The position numbers and the translations under genes are program-made. This document shows positions 7,990 to 15,185 of a stretch of DNA of 25,154 bases, in pieces. Below the pieces are notes generated by a model, which did not search any database, was not told where the DNA came from, and saw nothing but the letters and a program-made list of their open reading frames with translations. The first letter of the stretch is position 1; the number at the start of each line of letters is the position of its first letter. Origin of the DNA: an uncultured Lachnospiraceae bacterium (GTDB lineage Bacteria; Bacillota; Clostridia; Lachnospirales; Lachnospiraceae); NCBI GenBank assembly GCA_910584965.1, contig CAJUDZ010000042.1, positions 1-25,154 of the forward strand. Reading direction: 5' to 3'.

Positions 7990-9411
7990 ATGAATTGTTA
8001 CAAATGCGGATGCGAACTGTCCGGACATGATTTTTGTACCAGCTGCGGCGCCGATGTATCCCTTTATAAGAAAATCATATATATTTCCAACAGATTTTTT
8101 AATGATGGACTGGAAAAGGCAAATGTCAGAGACCTGACCGGCGCGATCGCAAGTCTGCGTCAGAGTTTGAAATTCAATAAAAATAATGTGGAAGCGAGAA
8201 ATTTACTGGGCCTTGTCTATTTTGAGACAGGCGAGGTCGTGGCGGCTTTAAGCGAATGGGTGATCAGCAAGAACATGCGCCCCAAGAAAAATATAGCGGA
8301 CGATTATATCAGTATGATACAGACGAATCCGACCCGCCTCGATACGATCAATCAGACGATTAAAAAATATAACCAGGCGCTGACGTACTGCCACCAGGAC
8401 AGCCTTGATCTGGCGGTGATTCAGTTAAAAAAGGTGCTGTCCCTGAATCCCAGGTTTATCCGTGCGCATCAGCTGCTTGCGCTTCTTTATATCAACGGCG
8501 AAGAGTGGGAGAAAGCCAAGAGAGAGTTGACAAAGTGCATGCAGATCGACTCCAACAATACGATGACGCTCCGTTATCTGCGGGAAGTGGACGAGATGCT
8601 TCTGCCGGAAGAAGGTATGAAATCGGGCGGTAAGAAAAAGAGCCGTTCCAACGAGGTTATGAAGTACCAGAGCGGAAACGAGACGATTATCCAGCCCGCG
8701 AATGTCCGGGAGGGGAAAGGCGTAGGCTCCCTGTTAAATCTGGGTATCGGTCTTGTTATCGGAATTGCGATTGCCATGTTCCTGATTCTGCCGGCACGTA
8801 TTCAGACGGAGAAGGCGGGCATCAATGACGAACTGCGAAACGTCAGCGAACAGTCGGATGCCAAGTCCGCGACGATCGATGAACTGGAACAGCAGCTTTC
8901 TTCCGTCCGGGAAGAAAATGAGACGCTTCAGCAGGATCTGCAGGCTTATATGGGAAAAGACGGAAATCTGGAGTACTATGATCTTTTGACGAAAGCCGCG
9001 GATGCTTATCTGACGGATTCTTCTGATGTGATGACGGTGGCGGATTATCTGGAAGAGATCGATGTCACAAGACAGGAAGAACAGATTGAAATTTCCGAGT
9101 CATACGAGAAATTATATAATACGCTGCTTGCGCTGATCGGTCCCACGCTGGGAGATTCCTATTATGACACGGCGTATGAGCAGTATACGCATGTAAATCA
9201 TCAGGAAGCGATTCCGAATTTCGAGAAAGCTTTCAAGTATGATGCCTCTAACGGGGACGCGCTTTATTATCTGGCGGACGCTTACAGAAGCGTCGGGCGG
9301 ACGGAGGACGCCAAAGAAGCATACAGACAGGTTATCGAGCTGTTTCCGGGAACTTTGAAGGCGACCAAGTCCATCACGTATCTGGAAGAGCTGGAGAATG
9401 CTTCCCAATAG
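7990..9411 (+). CDS. Zinc-ribbon, TPR and single-TM protein
   Basis: Probably a membrane-anchored protein-interaction scaffold; its partner is unknown. The 473-residue protein begins with a zinc ribbon (C3/C6 and C16/C19). Cytoplasmic TPR units follow (about 30-200), then a basic linker (KSGGKKKSR), one transmembrane segment (about 250-270), a coiled coil (about 275-320) and a C-terminal extracytoplasmic region with a final TPR pair (about 395-465). The ribosome binding site is poor: AAAGG (7971-7975) lies 14 nt before the ATG, so expression may rely on coupling to upstream genes. It is the last gene before a strong terminator, and spoIIA follows. No catalytic motif is visible. Confidence 0.75.
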   Translation: MNCYKCGCELSGHDFCTSCGADVSLYKKIIYISNRFFNDGLEKANVRDLTGAIASLRQSLKFNKNNVEARNLLGLVYFETGEVVAALSEWVISKNMRPKKNIADDYISMIQTNPTRLDTINQTIKKYNQALTYCHQDSLDLAVIQLKKVLSLNPRFIRAHQLLALLYINGEEWEKAKRELTKCMQIDSNNTMTLRYLREVDEMLLPEEGMKSGGKKKSRSNEVMKYQSGNETIIQPANVREGKGVGSLLNLGIGLVIGIAIAMFLILPARIQTEKAGINDELRNVSEQSDAKSATIDELEQQLSSVREENETLQQDLQAYMGKDGNLEYYDLLTKAADAYLTDSSDVMTVADYLEEIDVTRQEEQIEISESYEKLYNTLLALIGPTLGDSYYDTAYEQYTHVNHQEAIPNFEKAFKYDASNGDALYYLADAYRSVGRTEDAKEAYRQVIELFPGTLKATKSITYLEELENASQ

Positions 9412-9484
9412 CAATAACGCCGCATGGCGGCAATAAAAAATCATATAAAGAGCAGCGGTCAATAAGAATCACATGACATACGAA

Positions 9485-9520
9485 AGAGAACAAAGAAACG
9501 GCTTTGTTCTCTTTTTTTTT
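9485..9520 (+). terminator. Strong Rho-independent terminator
   Basis: A perfect 11-bp stem AGAGAACAAAG / CTTTGTTCTCT with a 6-nt loop (AAACGG) is followed directly by a run of T to 9520. It separates the DUF342-folC operon from spoIIA. No clear promoter was recognised in the 59 bp between it and spoIIAA. Confidence 0.93.
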
Positions 9521-9579
9521 GAGAAATAATGCGATTCGCAATTACCTGAAAATAAGTATTGGAAAGGAGAAAACGGACA

Positions 9580-9885
9580 ATGGAAGAAGAATTTAAAGTG
9601 ATTGACAATTACCTGATGATAAGGATGCCGGATGAGATCGACCATCACCATTCGGTTTACATAAGTAAGACGGCGGATAAATATATTCTGGATGAAAAAG
9701 TAGGAAACGTGGTGTTTGACTTTGAGCGGACAACCTTTATGGACAGTTCCGGCATCGGGATTATCGTGGGGAGGTATAAGAAGATTGCGTGTTTTGGCGG
9801 AAAAGTATACGCGATCAATACGGACAGCCGTATTCGCCGCGTCCTGATGCTTTCAGGATTACATAAAGTCGTGGAAATTATGTAG
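9580..9885 (+). CDS. spoIIAA: Anti-sigma F factor antagonist SpoIIAA
   Basis: A STAS-domain anti-anti-sigma factor. In its unphosphorylated form it displaces sigma-F from SpoIIAB in the forespore, and it is inactivated when SpoIIAB phosphorylates its conserved serine. The 101-residue protein spans one STAS domain, with the phosphorylation motif MDSSGIG around residues 54-60 (S56/S57). The start at 9580 follows AAAGGAG (9563-9569) at 10 nt; an upstream in-frame TTG (9559) overlaps this site and was rejected. It is the first gene of spoIIAA-spoIIAB-sigF and is separated from spoIIAB by 41 nt. Confidence 0.95.
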   Translation: MEEEFKVIDNYLMIRMPDEIDHHHSVYISKTADKYILDEKVGNVVFDFERTTFMDSSGIGIIVGRYKKIACFGGKVYAINTDSRIRRVLMLSGLHKVVEIM

Positions 9886-9926
9886 GTTCAGGAGAAAGAA
9901 GAGAAAGGAATGGAAAGGGAGCCATC

Positions 9927-10415
9927 ATGATCGAAATTGTAAATTGGAAACGGGGTACGGAAGTAAAAAATGAGATGAAGCTGGAATTTCGGGCAGTTTC
10001 GGATAATGAAGCGTTTGCAAGAACCGCGGTAGCGGCTTTTGTGACACAGCTCAATCCGACGCTGGAAGAAATTTCGGATATCAAGACGGCGGTCTCAGAG
10101 GCGGTGACCAACTCCATCATACACGGATATGAGGGAGAGGACCGGGAAGAAAACCGCGTGTGGATTCATTGCTTTATCAGAAATGACGTGCTGGAAGTGG
10201 AGATCCGGGATAACGGCATCGGCATCGCGGATATCGAAAAGGCGATGGAACCGCTTTTTACGACGAAACCGGAACTGGAGCGTTCCGGCATGGGATTTTC
10301 TTTTATGGAGGCTTTCATGGACGATCTGGAAGTTTTTTCCGGGGCGGGACAGGGAACGACGGTACATATGGTGAAAAAGCTCGGTGTCGCATCATGGATT
10401 GCGGATACCGACTGA
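9927..10415 (+). CDS. spoIIAB: Anti-sigma F factor / serine kinase SpoIIAB
   Basis: A GHKL-type ATPase that binds and holds sigma-F and phosphorylates SpoIIAA. The N-box EAVTNSIIHGYE, the G1 box DNGIGI and the G2 motif TTKPELERSGMGFSFME are intact. The typical N-terminus of the family, KNEMKLEF, starts at about residue 14 here. The best-supported start, with AAAGGGAG (9914-9921) 5 nt upstream, therefore adds about 13 residues (MIEIVNWKRGTEV). The valine codon where many homologues begin is GTA, not a start codon. The protein has 162 residues. Confidence 0.95.
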   Translation: MIEIVNWKRGTEVKNEMKLEFRAVSDNEAFARTAVAAFVTQLNPTLEEISDIKTAVSEAVTNSIIHGYEGEDREENRVWIHCFIRNDVLEVEIRDNGIGIADIEKAMEPLFTTKPELERSGMGFSFMEAFMDDLEVFSGAGQGTTVHMVKKLGVASWIADTD

Positions 10416-10457
10416 ACCAGAATTTTTCAGATTATCAGAGAGGAGCAGAGCCTGGTT

Positions 10458-11240
10458 ATGGAAGAAACTGCCGTATTGATCGAACGTTCACAGGCAGGGG
10501 ATAAAGAAGCGAGAGAAAGACTGATAGAAGAAAATTTGGGATTGGTAAGACACATTGTAAAGCGTTTTCTGGAAAGGGGATATGACCCGGAAGATCTGTT
10601 TCAGATCGGCTGTATCGGTCTGATGAAAGCGATTGATAAATTTGATTTAAGCTATGAAGTGAAATTTTCCACCTATGCGGTACCGATGATACAGGGAGAG
10701 ATCAAACGTTTTCTGCGGGACGACGGCATGGTAAAGGTGAGCAGGACGCTGAAGGAGAACGGCTGGAAAATCAAACAGGCGGCGGAAAGGCTGGCCCATC
10801 TTTACGGCCGGGAAGCGACCATGCAGGAACTGTCGGGGGAAACGGGACTGAGCGTGGAGGATATCGTGCTGGCGCTGGACGCCAATATCGAAGTGGAATC
10901 CATTTATAAGTCGGTTTACCAGTCCGACGGAAATGAAATTTATCTGGTGGACCAGGTGGTCGGAGAAGCCGGCGGCGTCGGTTATTCGGTTCTGGAAAAC
11001 CATGCGGGCGGCGTCAGCGTCTGCGAGGATACGGAGAAGGAAAAACTGTTAAACCATATGCTGCTCGAACAGCTGCTGGGGGGATTAAATGAGACGGAAC
11101 GGCAGTTAATCAGACTGCGCTATTTTCAGGATAAGACACAGATGGAAGTCGCCCAAAAGATGGGCATCAGCCAGGTGCAGGTGAGTCGGATGGAGAAACG
11201 CATTCTGCTGCATCTTCGGAAGGAGGTATGTACCTGTTAG
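10458..11240 (+). CDS. sigF: RNA polymerase sigma-F factor
   Basis: The forespore-specific sigma factor (SpoIIAC) that begins compartment-specific transcription after asymmetric division. Region 2 includes FQIGCIGLMKAIDKFD and FSTYAVPMIQGEIKRFLRD; region 3 follows; region 4 ends with a helix-turn-helix (TQMEVAQKMGISQVQVSRME). At 260 residues it has normal length. AGGAG (10441-10445) lies 12 nt before the ATG, which is somewhat long. A short Gly-rich stretch (about 170-185) lies between regions 3 and 4. It is the last gene of the spoIIA operon, and no terminator follows. Confidence 0.95.
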   Translation: MEETAVLIERSQAGDKEARERLIEENLGLVRHIVKRFLERGYDPEDLFQIGCIGLMKAIDKFDLSYEVKFSTYAVPMIQGEIKRFLRDDGMVKVSRTLKENGWKIKQAAERLAHLYGREATMQELSGETGLSVEDIVLALDANIEVESIYKSVYQSDGNEIYLVDQVVGEAGGVGYSVLENHAGGVSVCEDTEKEKLLNHMLLEQLLGGLNETERQLIRLRYFQDKTQMEVAQKMGISQVQVSRMEKRILLHLRKEVCTC

Positions 11241-11265
11241 GCATTCACCCGCTAAGAAGTTTTGA

Positions 11266-11294
11266 TTGCGATGTTCCGTTCCATACTGTATGAT
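11266..11294 (+). promoter_or_regulatory. Putative promoter of the aldo/keto reductase gene
   Basis: TTGCGA (11266-11271), 17 bp, TATGAT (11289-11294). It lies in the 144-nt gap after sigF. The downstream leader contains ACGGTGAAC twice, 30 bp apart (11304-11312 and 11334-11342). Confidence 0.5.
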
Positions 11295-11384
11295 AGTAGG
11301 TATACGGTGAACAGCGGGTATCCGGGACTGCGGACGGTGAACCGGGCAGGGTCATGGATTATAGAGGAGAGGAACGGACATCAT

Positions 11385-12566
11385 ATGAACTATCGTACCG
11401 ATAAATACGGAAATAAATTATCCATACTCGGATATGGATGTATGCGTTTTACACAGAGCGGCGGAAAGATCGATCTGGAAAAGGCCGAACAGGAAATTAT
11501 GGAGGCGTACCGGGCCGGCGTCAATTATTATGATACCGCGTACGTGTACGGAGGCAGCGAAGACGCGCTCGGCAGAATCCTGGAAAAGAACGGCATCCGG
11601 GACAAAGTCAATATCGCGACAAAACTCCCTCATTATCTGATCAAAAAAGCGGACAGCATGGAGAAATATTTTACGGAAGAGCTGCGCAGACTGCGTACCG
11701 ATCATGTCGATTACTATCTGATGCATATGCTGACGGACGTGAAAACATGGGAAAGACTAAAGGCGCTCGGCATCCTTGCGTGGCTGGAAGAAAAGAAGAA
11801 GAGCGGTGCGGTACGGCAGATCGGTTTTTCCTATCACGGCAATTCCGATATGTTCTGCGAACTGGTGGATGCCTACGACTGGGATTTCTGTCAGATACAG
11901 TATAACTATATGGACGAACATTCCCAGGCAGGCCGGAAAGGGCTTCACTATGCCGCTTCTAAAAATCTGCCCGTTATCATCATGGAACCGCTGCGGGGCG
12001 GAAAACTGGTGGGCCTTCTGCCGGAGGAAGCGAAACAGCTGATGGAATCCTACCGCGTGAAACGCAGTCCCGCCGAATGGGCATTCCGCTGGCTCTGGAA
12101 CCAGCCGGAAGTGACCTGTGTTCTTTCCGGCATGAACTCGCTGGAAATGGTGCGGGAGAATGTCAGGACGGCTTCCGAAGCCCGGTCCGGGGAACTGACC
12201 GGGGACGATGAAGAACTGCTGCAAAACGTTGTAAAAGCGATTAATGCCAAGATCAAAGTCGGCTGTACGGGATGCCGGTACTGCATGCCCTGTCCGAAAA
12301 ATGTGGATATTCCGGGAACTTTTGCGGCTTATAACAGAAAATATACCGAGGGATTTCGGGCGGCCCTGATGGAATACTTCATGTGCACGGCGGTCCGGAA
12401 GGATTCTTCCGCGGCCTCTAACTGCATCGAATGCGGAAAATGCGAACAGCACTGTCCGCAGCATCTTGAAATCCGCAGAGGACTGAAAAACGCCCGCAGG
12501 GAACTGGAAGGGCCGATTTATAAAATCGGGCGGAAAATGGTGCAGTGGCTCAGGCTGTACGGATAG
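11385..12566 (+). CDS. Aldo/keto reductase with C-terminal 4Fe-4S ferredoxin domain
   Basis: A predicted NAD(P)H-dependent oxidoreductase of the COG1453 type; its substrate is unknown. The AKR barrel has the complete catalytic tetrad D50, Y55, K80 and H114 (in YYDTAYVYGG, IATKLPHY and YYLMHM). The C-terminus carries two cysteine clusters, C294/C297/C300/C303 and C347/C350/C353/C357, consistent with two Fe-S clusters. The 393-residue start at 11385 (MNYRTDKYG) matches the usual N-terminus. The frame is open upstream to 11262, but that extension lies across the promoter and has no family similarity. SD-like GAGGAG/AGAGG (11364-11372) is 12 nt or more away. It is not a sporulation gene, so it separates spoIIA from spoVA. 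Confidence 0.9.
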   Translation: MNYRTDKYGNKLSILGYGCMRFTQSGGKIDLEKAEQEIMEAYRAGVNYYDTAYVYGGSEDALGRILEKNGIRDKVNIATKLPHYLIKKADSMEKYFTEELRRLRTDHVDYYLMHMLTDVKTWERLKALGILAWLEEKKKSGAVRQIGFSYHGNSDMFCELVDAYDWDFCQIQYNYMDEHSQAGRKGLHYAASKNLPVIIMEPLRGGKLVGLLPEEAKQLMESYRVKRSPAEWAFRWLWNQPEVTCVLSGMNSLEMVRENVRTASEARSGELTGDDEELLQNVVKAINAKIKVGCTGCRYCMPCPKNVDIPGTFAAYNRKYTEGFRAALMEYFMCTAVRKDSSAASNCIECGKCEQHCPQHLEIRRGLKNARRELEGPIYKIGRKMVQWLRLYG

Positions 12567-12591
12567 AATTTCCGATAGAATAAAAAATGAC

Positions 12592-12620
12592 TTGCATCCG
12601 GCAGACGGATGTGCTAAGAT
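12592..12620 (+). promoter_or_regulatory. Extended -10 promoter of the ABC-F gene
   Basis: TTGCAT (12592-12597), a 17-bp spacer and TAAGAT (12615-12620), with TG at the extended -10 position. The spacer contains most of a perfect inverted repeat CATCCG / CGGATG (12595-12600 and 12606-12611), which could be an operator. Confidence 0.55.
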
Positions 12621-12662
12621 ACACATCAGAATATCTGCCAAAGAAGGGAGAAAGAGGCAAAG

Positions 12663-12674
12663 ATGTGGAAATAA
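12663..12674 (+). CDS. Candidate 3-codon leader ORF (Met-Trp-Lys)
   Basis: ATG TGG AAA TAA, with GAGG (12654-12657) 5 nt upstream inside a purine-rich stretch. It is the best-spaced start signal in the leader. A longer candidate starts at 12698 (41 codons, MKKVMRQGVM...) and ends at 12823, at the terminator T-run; its ribosome site is weaker (GGAG, 3 nt away). Confidence 0.3.
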   Translation: MWK

Positions 12675-12784
12675 GCTGCTTTTGAAACATGGAGACGATG
12701 AAAAAAGTAATGCGGCAGGGCGTTATGCTGTATTTTCATACAGCGGGCGCGGTTTCTACCGGCATTCGTTTCGGTCATGTTGTC

Positions 12785-12821
12785 AAAAGTGGGTCGTTTT
12801 CTGTATCGCCCTCTTTTTTTT
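12785..12821 (+). terminator. Leader terminator (attenuator) of the ABC-F gene
   Basis: Stem AAAAGTGGGT (12785-12794) with GCCCTCTTTT (12808-12817): nine pairs, one U-U mismatch, 13-nt loop, and T-run to 12821. Its loop includes CTGTAT, which can pair with an upstream ATACAG. Confidence 0.55.
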
Positions 12822-12921
12822 GATGCCTGAAAATGAAGATCCCGCTTTTTGTATTGGAAACGTGCACCGGAAGGGAAGGTCCGCCGGCATGCGCTTTGCC
12901 GGAACAGAAAGGCGGGATTTT

Positions 12922-14535
12922 ATGTCTAAAATAAGTGTATCGAATCTGACATTCTGCTATGAAGGCGGTTTTGAGAATATTTTTGAACAGGTATCGTTTT
13001 ACATCGATACCGACTGGAAACTGGGATTTATCGGGAGAAACGGCAAGGGGAAGACGACTTTTTTAAATCTGCTGCTTGGAAAATACGAATACAGCGGCAG
13101 CATTCAGTCTTCGGCGGCGTTCGATTATTTTCCGTATCAGATCGGGAAGGAGCGGCTGGCGGCATGTATGTCGGATTTTCTTTACGAGCTTGCGCCGGAC
13201 TGCGAGGAGTGGAGAGTCATCATGGAGATGGAAAAAATGAAGATGGATGCGGAACTGCTCTACCGCCCCTTCGGGACGCTCAGCCACGGGGAGCGCACGC
13301 GGGTAATGCTCGCAATTCTTTTTTCCAGAGAGAATTACTTTCTGCTCATTGACGAACCGACCAACCATCTCGACCAGGCTTCCAGAGAGATTGTAAAGGA
13401 ATATCTTTCACGGAAAAAAGGGTTTCTGCTCGTTTCTCACGACAGAGATCTGCTGGATGCCTGCGTGGACCACATTCTGGTACTGAACCGGGTAAGCATC
13501 GAGGTACAGAAGGGCAATTTTTCTTCCTGGTGGGAAAATAAAGAGCGGAAAGACGCTTTTCAGATGGCCGAGAACGAGAAACACCGGAAAGAAATCGGCA
13601 AGCTGAAAAAAGCCGCCGGCCGGGCAAGGGACTGGGCCGATTATAACGAAAGCACCAAAATCGGCTATGATCCGATCAGGGAGCATGACCGGGGAAACGG
13701 GACCAGACCGTATATCGGCGCCAAAACGAAGAAGATGCAGAGCCGGGTCAGGCAGATAGAAGAGCGGATCGGGAGAGAGATCGAGGAAAAGGAAGGTCTG
13801 CTTCAGGATATCGAAACGCCGGCGGATTTGAAGGTCATGCCGGCGAAACATCACAAAGATATTCTGGTCAGGGCCGAAAAATATAACCTGGGATATGGAG
13901 ACCGTTATCTTCTGCGGGATTTTGATTTTACGTTACAGCAGGGCGAACGGGTGCTTTTACGGGGAGCCAACGGCTGCGGCAAATCCAGCCTGATCAGAGC
14001 GATTCTGCGGGCAAACGGACCGGCCGGGACGGCGGAACGGGCGGAAGACATCGCGGAGGTGACAGGAGAACCACGGCGGCCGGAGACGGATGTCATGGCA
14101 GCGGCGGAAGAATTACCGGGGACGGCGGCCCTCCGGGAAAGCGGTGTGCTGCGGACTGCGAGCGGCCTCCGCATTTCCTATATCGATCAGGATACTTCCT
14201 TTTTGCGGGGAAGCCTGAGCGGCTACTGCGAGAAGGAAGAACTTGACGAGAGCCTTTTTAAGGCGGTTCTGCGTCAGCTCGATCTGGAACGGACACGGCT
14301 CGACGGGCTGATGGAAGAATTTTCGGAAGGCCAGAAGAAAAAAGTACTGATTGCGGCCAGTCTGCTGAGACAGGCGCATTTGTACATCTGGGACGAACCG
14401 CTCAATTATATCGATGTTTTTTCCAGAATCCAGATCGAAGATCTGCTTCTGCGTTATCAGCCCACGATGCTCTTTGTGGAACACGATGTCCGCTTCCAGG
14501 AAAAAATCGCGACGCGGGTAGTGGAGTTTCGCTGA
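12922..14535 (+). CDS. ABC-F ribosomal protection protein, Lsa-like
   Basis: A cytoplasmic tandem ATPase without membrane segments. Relatives bind the ribosomal E site and displace lincosamides, streptogramin A and pleuromutilins; that spectrum is inferred here. NBD1: Walker A GRNGKGKTT (38-46), signature LSHGER (from L120, not the usual LSGGE), Walker B LLIDEPTNHLD. A long charged linker (about 190-290) corresponds to the antibiotic-resistance domain. NBD2: Walker A GANGCGKSS (348-356), signature FSEGQKKK, Walker B LYIWDEPLNYID. DWKLGFIGRNG and LYIWDEPLNY are close to Lsa proteins. An extra 50-residue Ala/Glu-rich stretch (about 365-415) interrupts NBD2. The 537-residue start at 12922 follows AAAGGCGG; the frame is open upstream to 12592, but that covers the promoter. 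Confidence 0.9.
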   Translation: MSKISVSNLTFCYEGGFENIFEQVSFYIDTDWKLGFIGRNGKGKTTFLNLLLGKYEYSGSIQSSAAFDYFPYQIGKERLAACMSDFLYELAPDCEEWRVIMEMEKMKMDAELLYRPFGTLSHGERTRVMLAILFSRENYFLLIDEPTNHLDQASREIVKEYLSRKKGFLLVSHDRDLLDACVDHILVLNRVSIEVQKGNFSSWWENKERKDAFQMAENEKHRKEIGKLKKAAGRARDWADYNESTKIGYDPIREHDRGNGTRPYIGAKTKKMQSRVRQIEERIGREIEEKEGLLQDIETPADLKVMPAKHHKDILVRAEKYNLGYGDRYLLRDFDFTLQQGERVLLRGANGCGKSSLIRAILRANGPAGTAERAEDIAEVTGEPRRPETDVMAAAEELPGTAALRESGVLRTASGLRISYIDQDTSFLRGSLSGYCEKEELDESLFKAVLRQLDLERTRLDGLMEEFSEGQKKKVLIAASLLRQAHLYIWDEPLNYIDVFSRIQIEDLLLRYQPTMLFVEHDVRFQEKIATRVVEFR

Positions 14536-14562
14536 GAAGGACAGCCGGATTAGGAGTGAATA

Positions 14563-14747
14563 CGGAACACAGGGCGCCCGGACGGAGAACGGTTCTCTTT
14601 GGAGGCACGCTTTCGCTCCACGAAAAGCAGCAGCGGTACTAAGTTCAAAAGCGCAAGCCGCCGGACTTGCGCTTTTTCTCTAAGTACCGGCGCTTTTCAA
14701 GGGCCTCCGCCAGAGAACCGTTCTCCGTCCGGGTGCCCTGTGTTCCG
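14563..14747. repeat. 185-bp near-perfect palindrome
   Basis: The outer arms (14563-14606 and 14703-14747) match over about 44 bp with one substitution in the first 36 bases (GC to AC) and one small indel. The complementarity continues imperfectly inward (AAAAGC...CGGTACT with AAGTACCG...GCTTTT) to a perfect 11-bp central hairpin. No coding frame fits, and no convincing target duplication flanks it. It fills most of the gap between the ABC-F gene and the small-gene cluster. Confidence 0.9.
14647..14677. terminator. Central hairpin of the palindrome, bidirectional terminator candidate
   Basis: AAAAGCGCAAG / CTTGCGCTTTT, an 11-bp perfect stem with an 8-nt loop. It is T-rich on the 3' side and A-rich on the 5' side, so it could terminate from both directions, most obviously the ABC-F transcript. 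Confidence 0.6.
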
Positions 14748-14788
14748 CAGCATAACCGTAACATAACCGGAAAATGCCTTTTTCACGG

Positions 14789-14817
14789 TTGAAATTCGGC
14801 TTTGTTTCGGGTAAAAT
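14789..14817 (+). promoter_or_regulatory. Sigma-A promoter of the small-gene cluster
   Basis: TTGAAA (14789-14794), exactly 17 bp, TAAAAT (14812-14817). It lies between the palindrome and the small membrane-peptide gene. Confidence 0.65.
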
Positions 14818-14851
14818 AATAGGTATCGGACAAAAAGGAGGAATGATTGCG

Positions 14852-14971
14852 ATGGAATTTTTACTTTTGGCAGGCGGTTTTGTGGTGATTCTGATTCCGG
14901 TTGTTATCTCGGTAGTTTCCGCTGTTGTCTCCGGCGTGGCGGCGGCCGTGGATGACGAAGGAGAAGATTGA
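14852..14971 (+). CDS. 39-residue single-TM peptide with acidic tail
   Basis: A very hydrophobic peptide (MEFLLLAGGFVVILIPVVIS...) with one long membrane segment over about residues 2-33 and an acidic C-terminus (DDEGED). AAGGAGG (14835-14841) is 10 nt from this ATG; a start at 14843 would be 1 nt from it and would add three residues. It is the first gene after its own promoter and 16 nt ahead of the next gene. The size and profile recall small regulatory membrane peptides or type I toxin-like peptides, but there is no recognisable family and no proof of function. Confidence 0.6.
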   Translation: MEFLLLAGGFVVILIPVVISVVSAVVSGVAAAVDDEGED

Positions 14972-14987
14972 GCGGAAGGGAAAATCT

Positions 14988-15161
14988 ATGAATACATTTC
15001 AGTATCGGGTAGTGAGCATTGACGGCGATTATGCAAATCTGAAACGGACGGATATCGAAAGCGACGAACTAAAGCTCGTGGCAAGGGCGCTGCTTCCGCC
15101 GGAAATTACCGAGGGAACGCGGCTTCTGTATGAATATATGCAGTATCAGATTCTGGATTAG
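14988..15161 (+). CDS. 57-residue protein, DUF3006-like
   Basis: A small soluble protein. The pattern IDGDYANL ... VARALLP ... EGTRLLYE resembles DUF3006-type domains (a 'GDYA...LLP...EG' beta fold), whose role is not established. GGAAGGG (14974-14980) is 7 nt before the ATG. It sits in the same operon as the membrane peptide upstream and the 228-residue protein downstream. The family assignment rests on pattern only. Confidence 0.6.
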   Translation: MNTFQYRVVSIDGDYANLKRTDIESDELKLVARALLPPEITEGTRLLYEYMQYQILD

Positions 15162-15185
15162 GCGGATGCAGGCGGGAATATGTGA

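Larger units (their letters stand above)
12621..12921 (+). promoter_or_regulatory. Attenuator-type leader of the ABC-F gene
   Basis: About 300 nt of leader with mutually exclusive structures. Hairpin 1 is GCTGTAT / ATACAGC (12727-12733 with 12738-12744). A terminator-like hairpin ends at 12821. ATACAG (12738-12743) can instead pair with CTGTAT (12801-12806) in the loop of that terminator. Downstream, 12836-12850 pairs with 12907-12921 over 15 bp (three G-U), burying the ribosome binding site AAAGGCGG next to the ATG. A 3-codon upstream ORF (12663) and a 41-codon ORF (12698-12823) are candidate leader peptides. ABC-F resistance genes are often controlled by antibiotic-stalled ribosomes on leader ORFs; that this is the mechanism here is inference. 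Confidence 0.6.

Noticed and set aside
9528..9542. Palindrome TGCGATTCGCA before spoIIAA
   Set aside because: Only 5-bp arms; too short to claim as an operator, and no matching copies seen nearby.
12592..12921. In-frame extension of the ABC-F gene to 12592
   Set aside because: It would start inside the promoter and translate the attenuator; homology begins at 12922 where there is a ribosome site.
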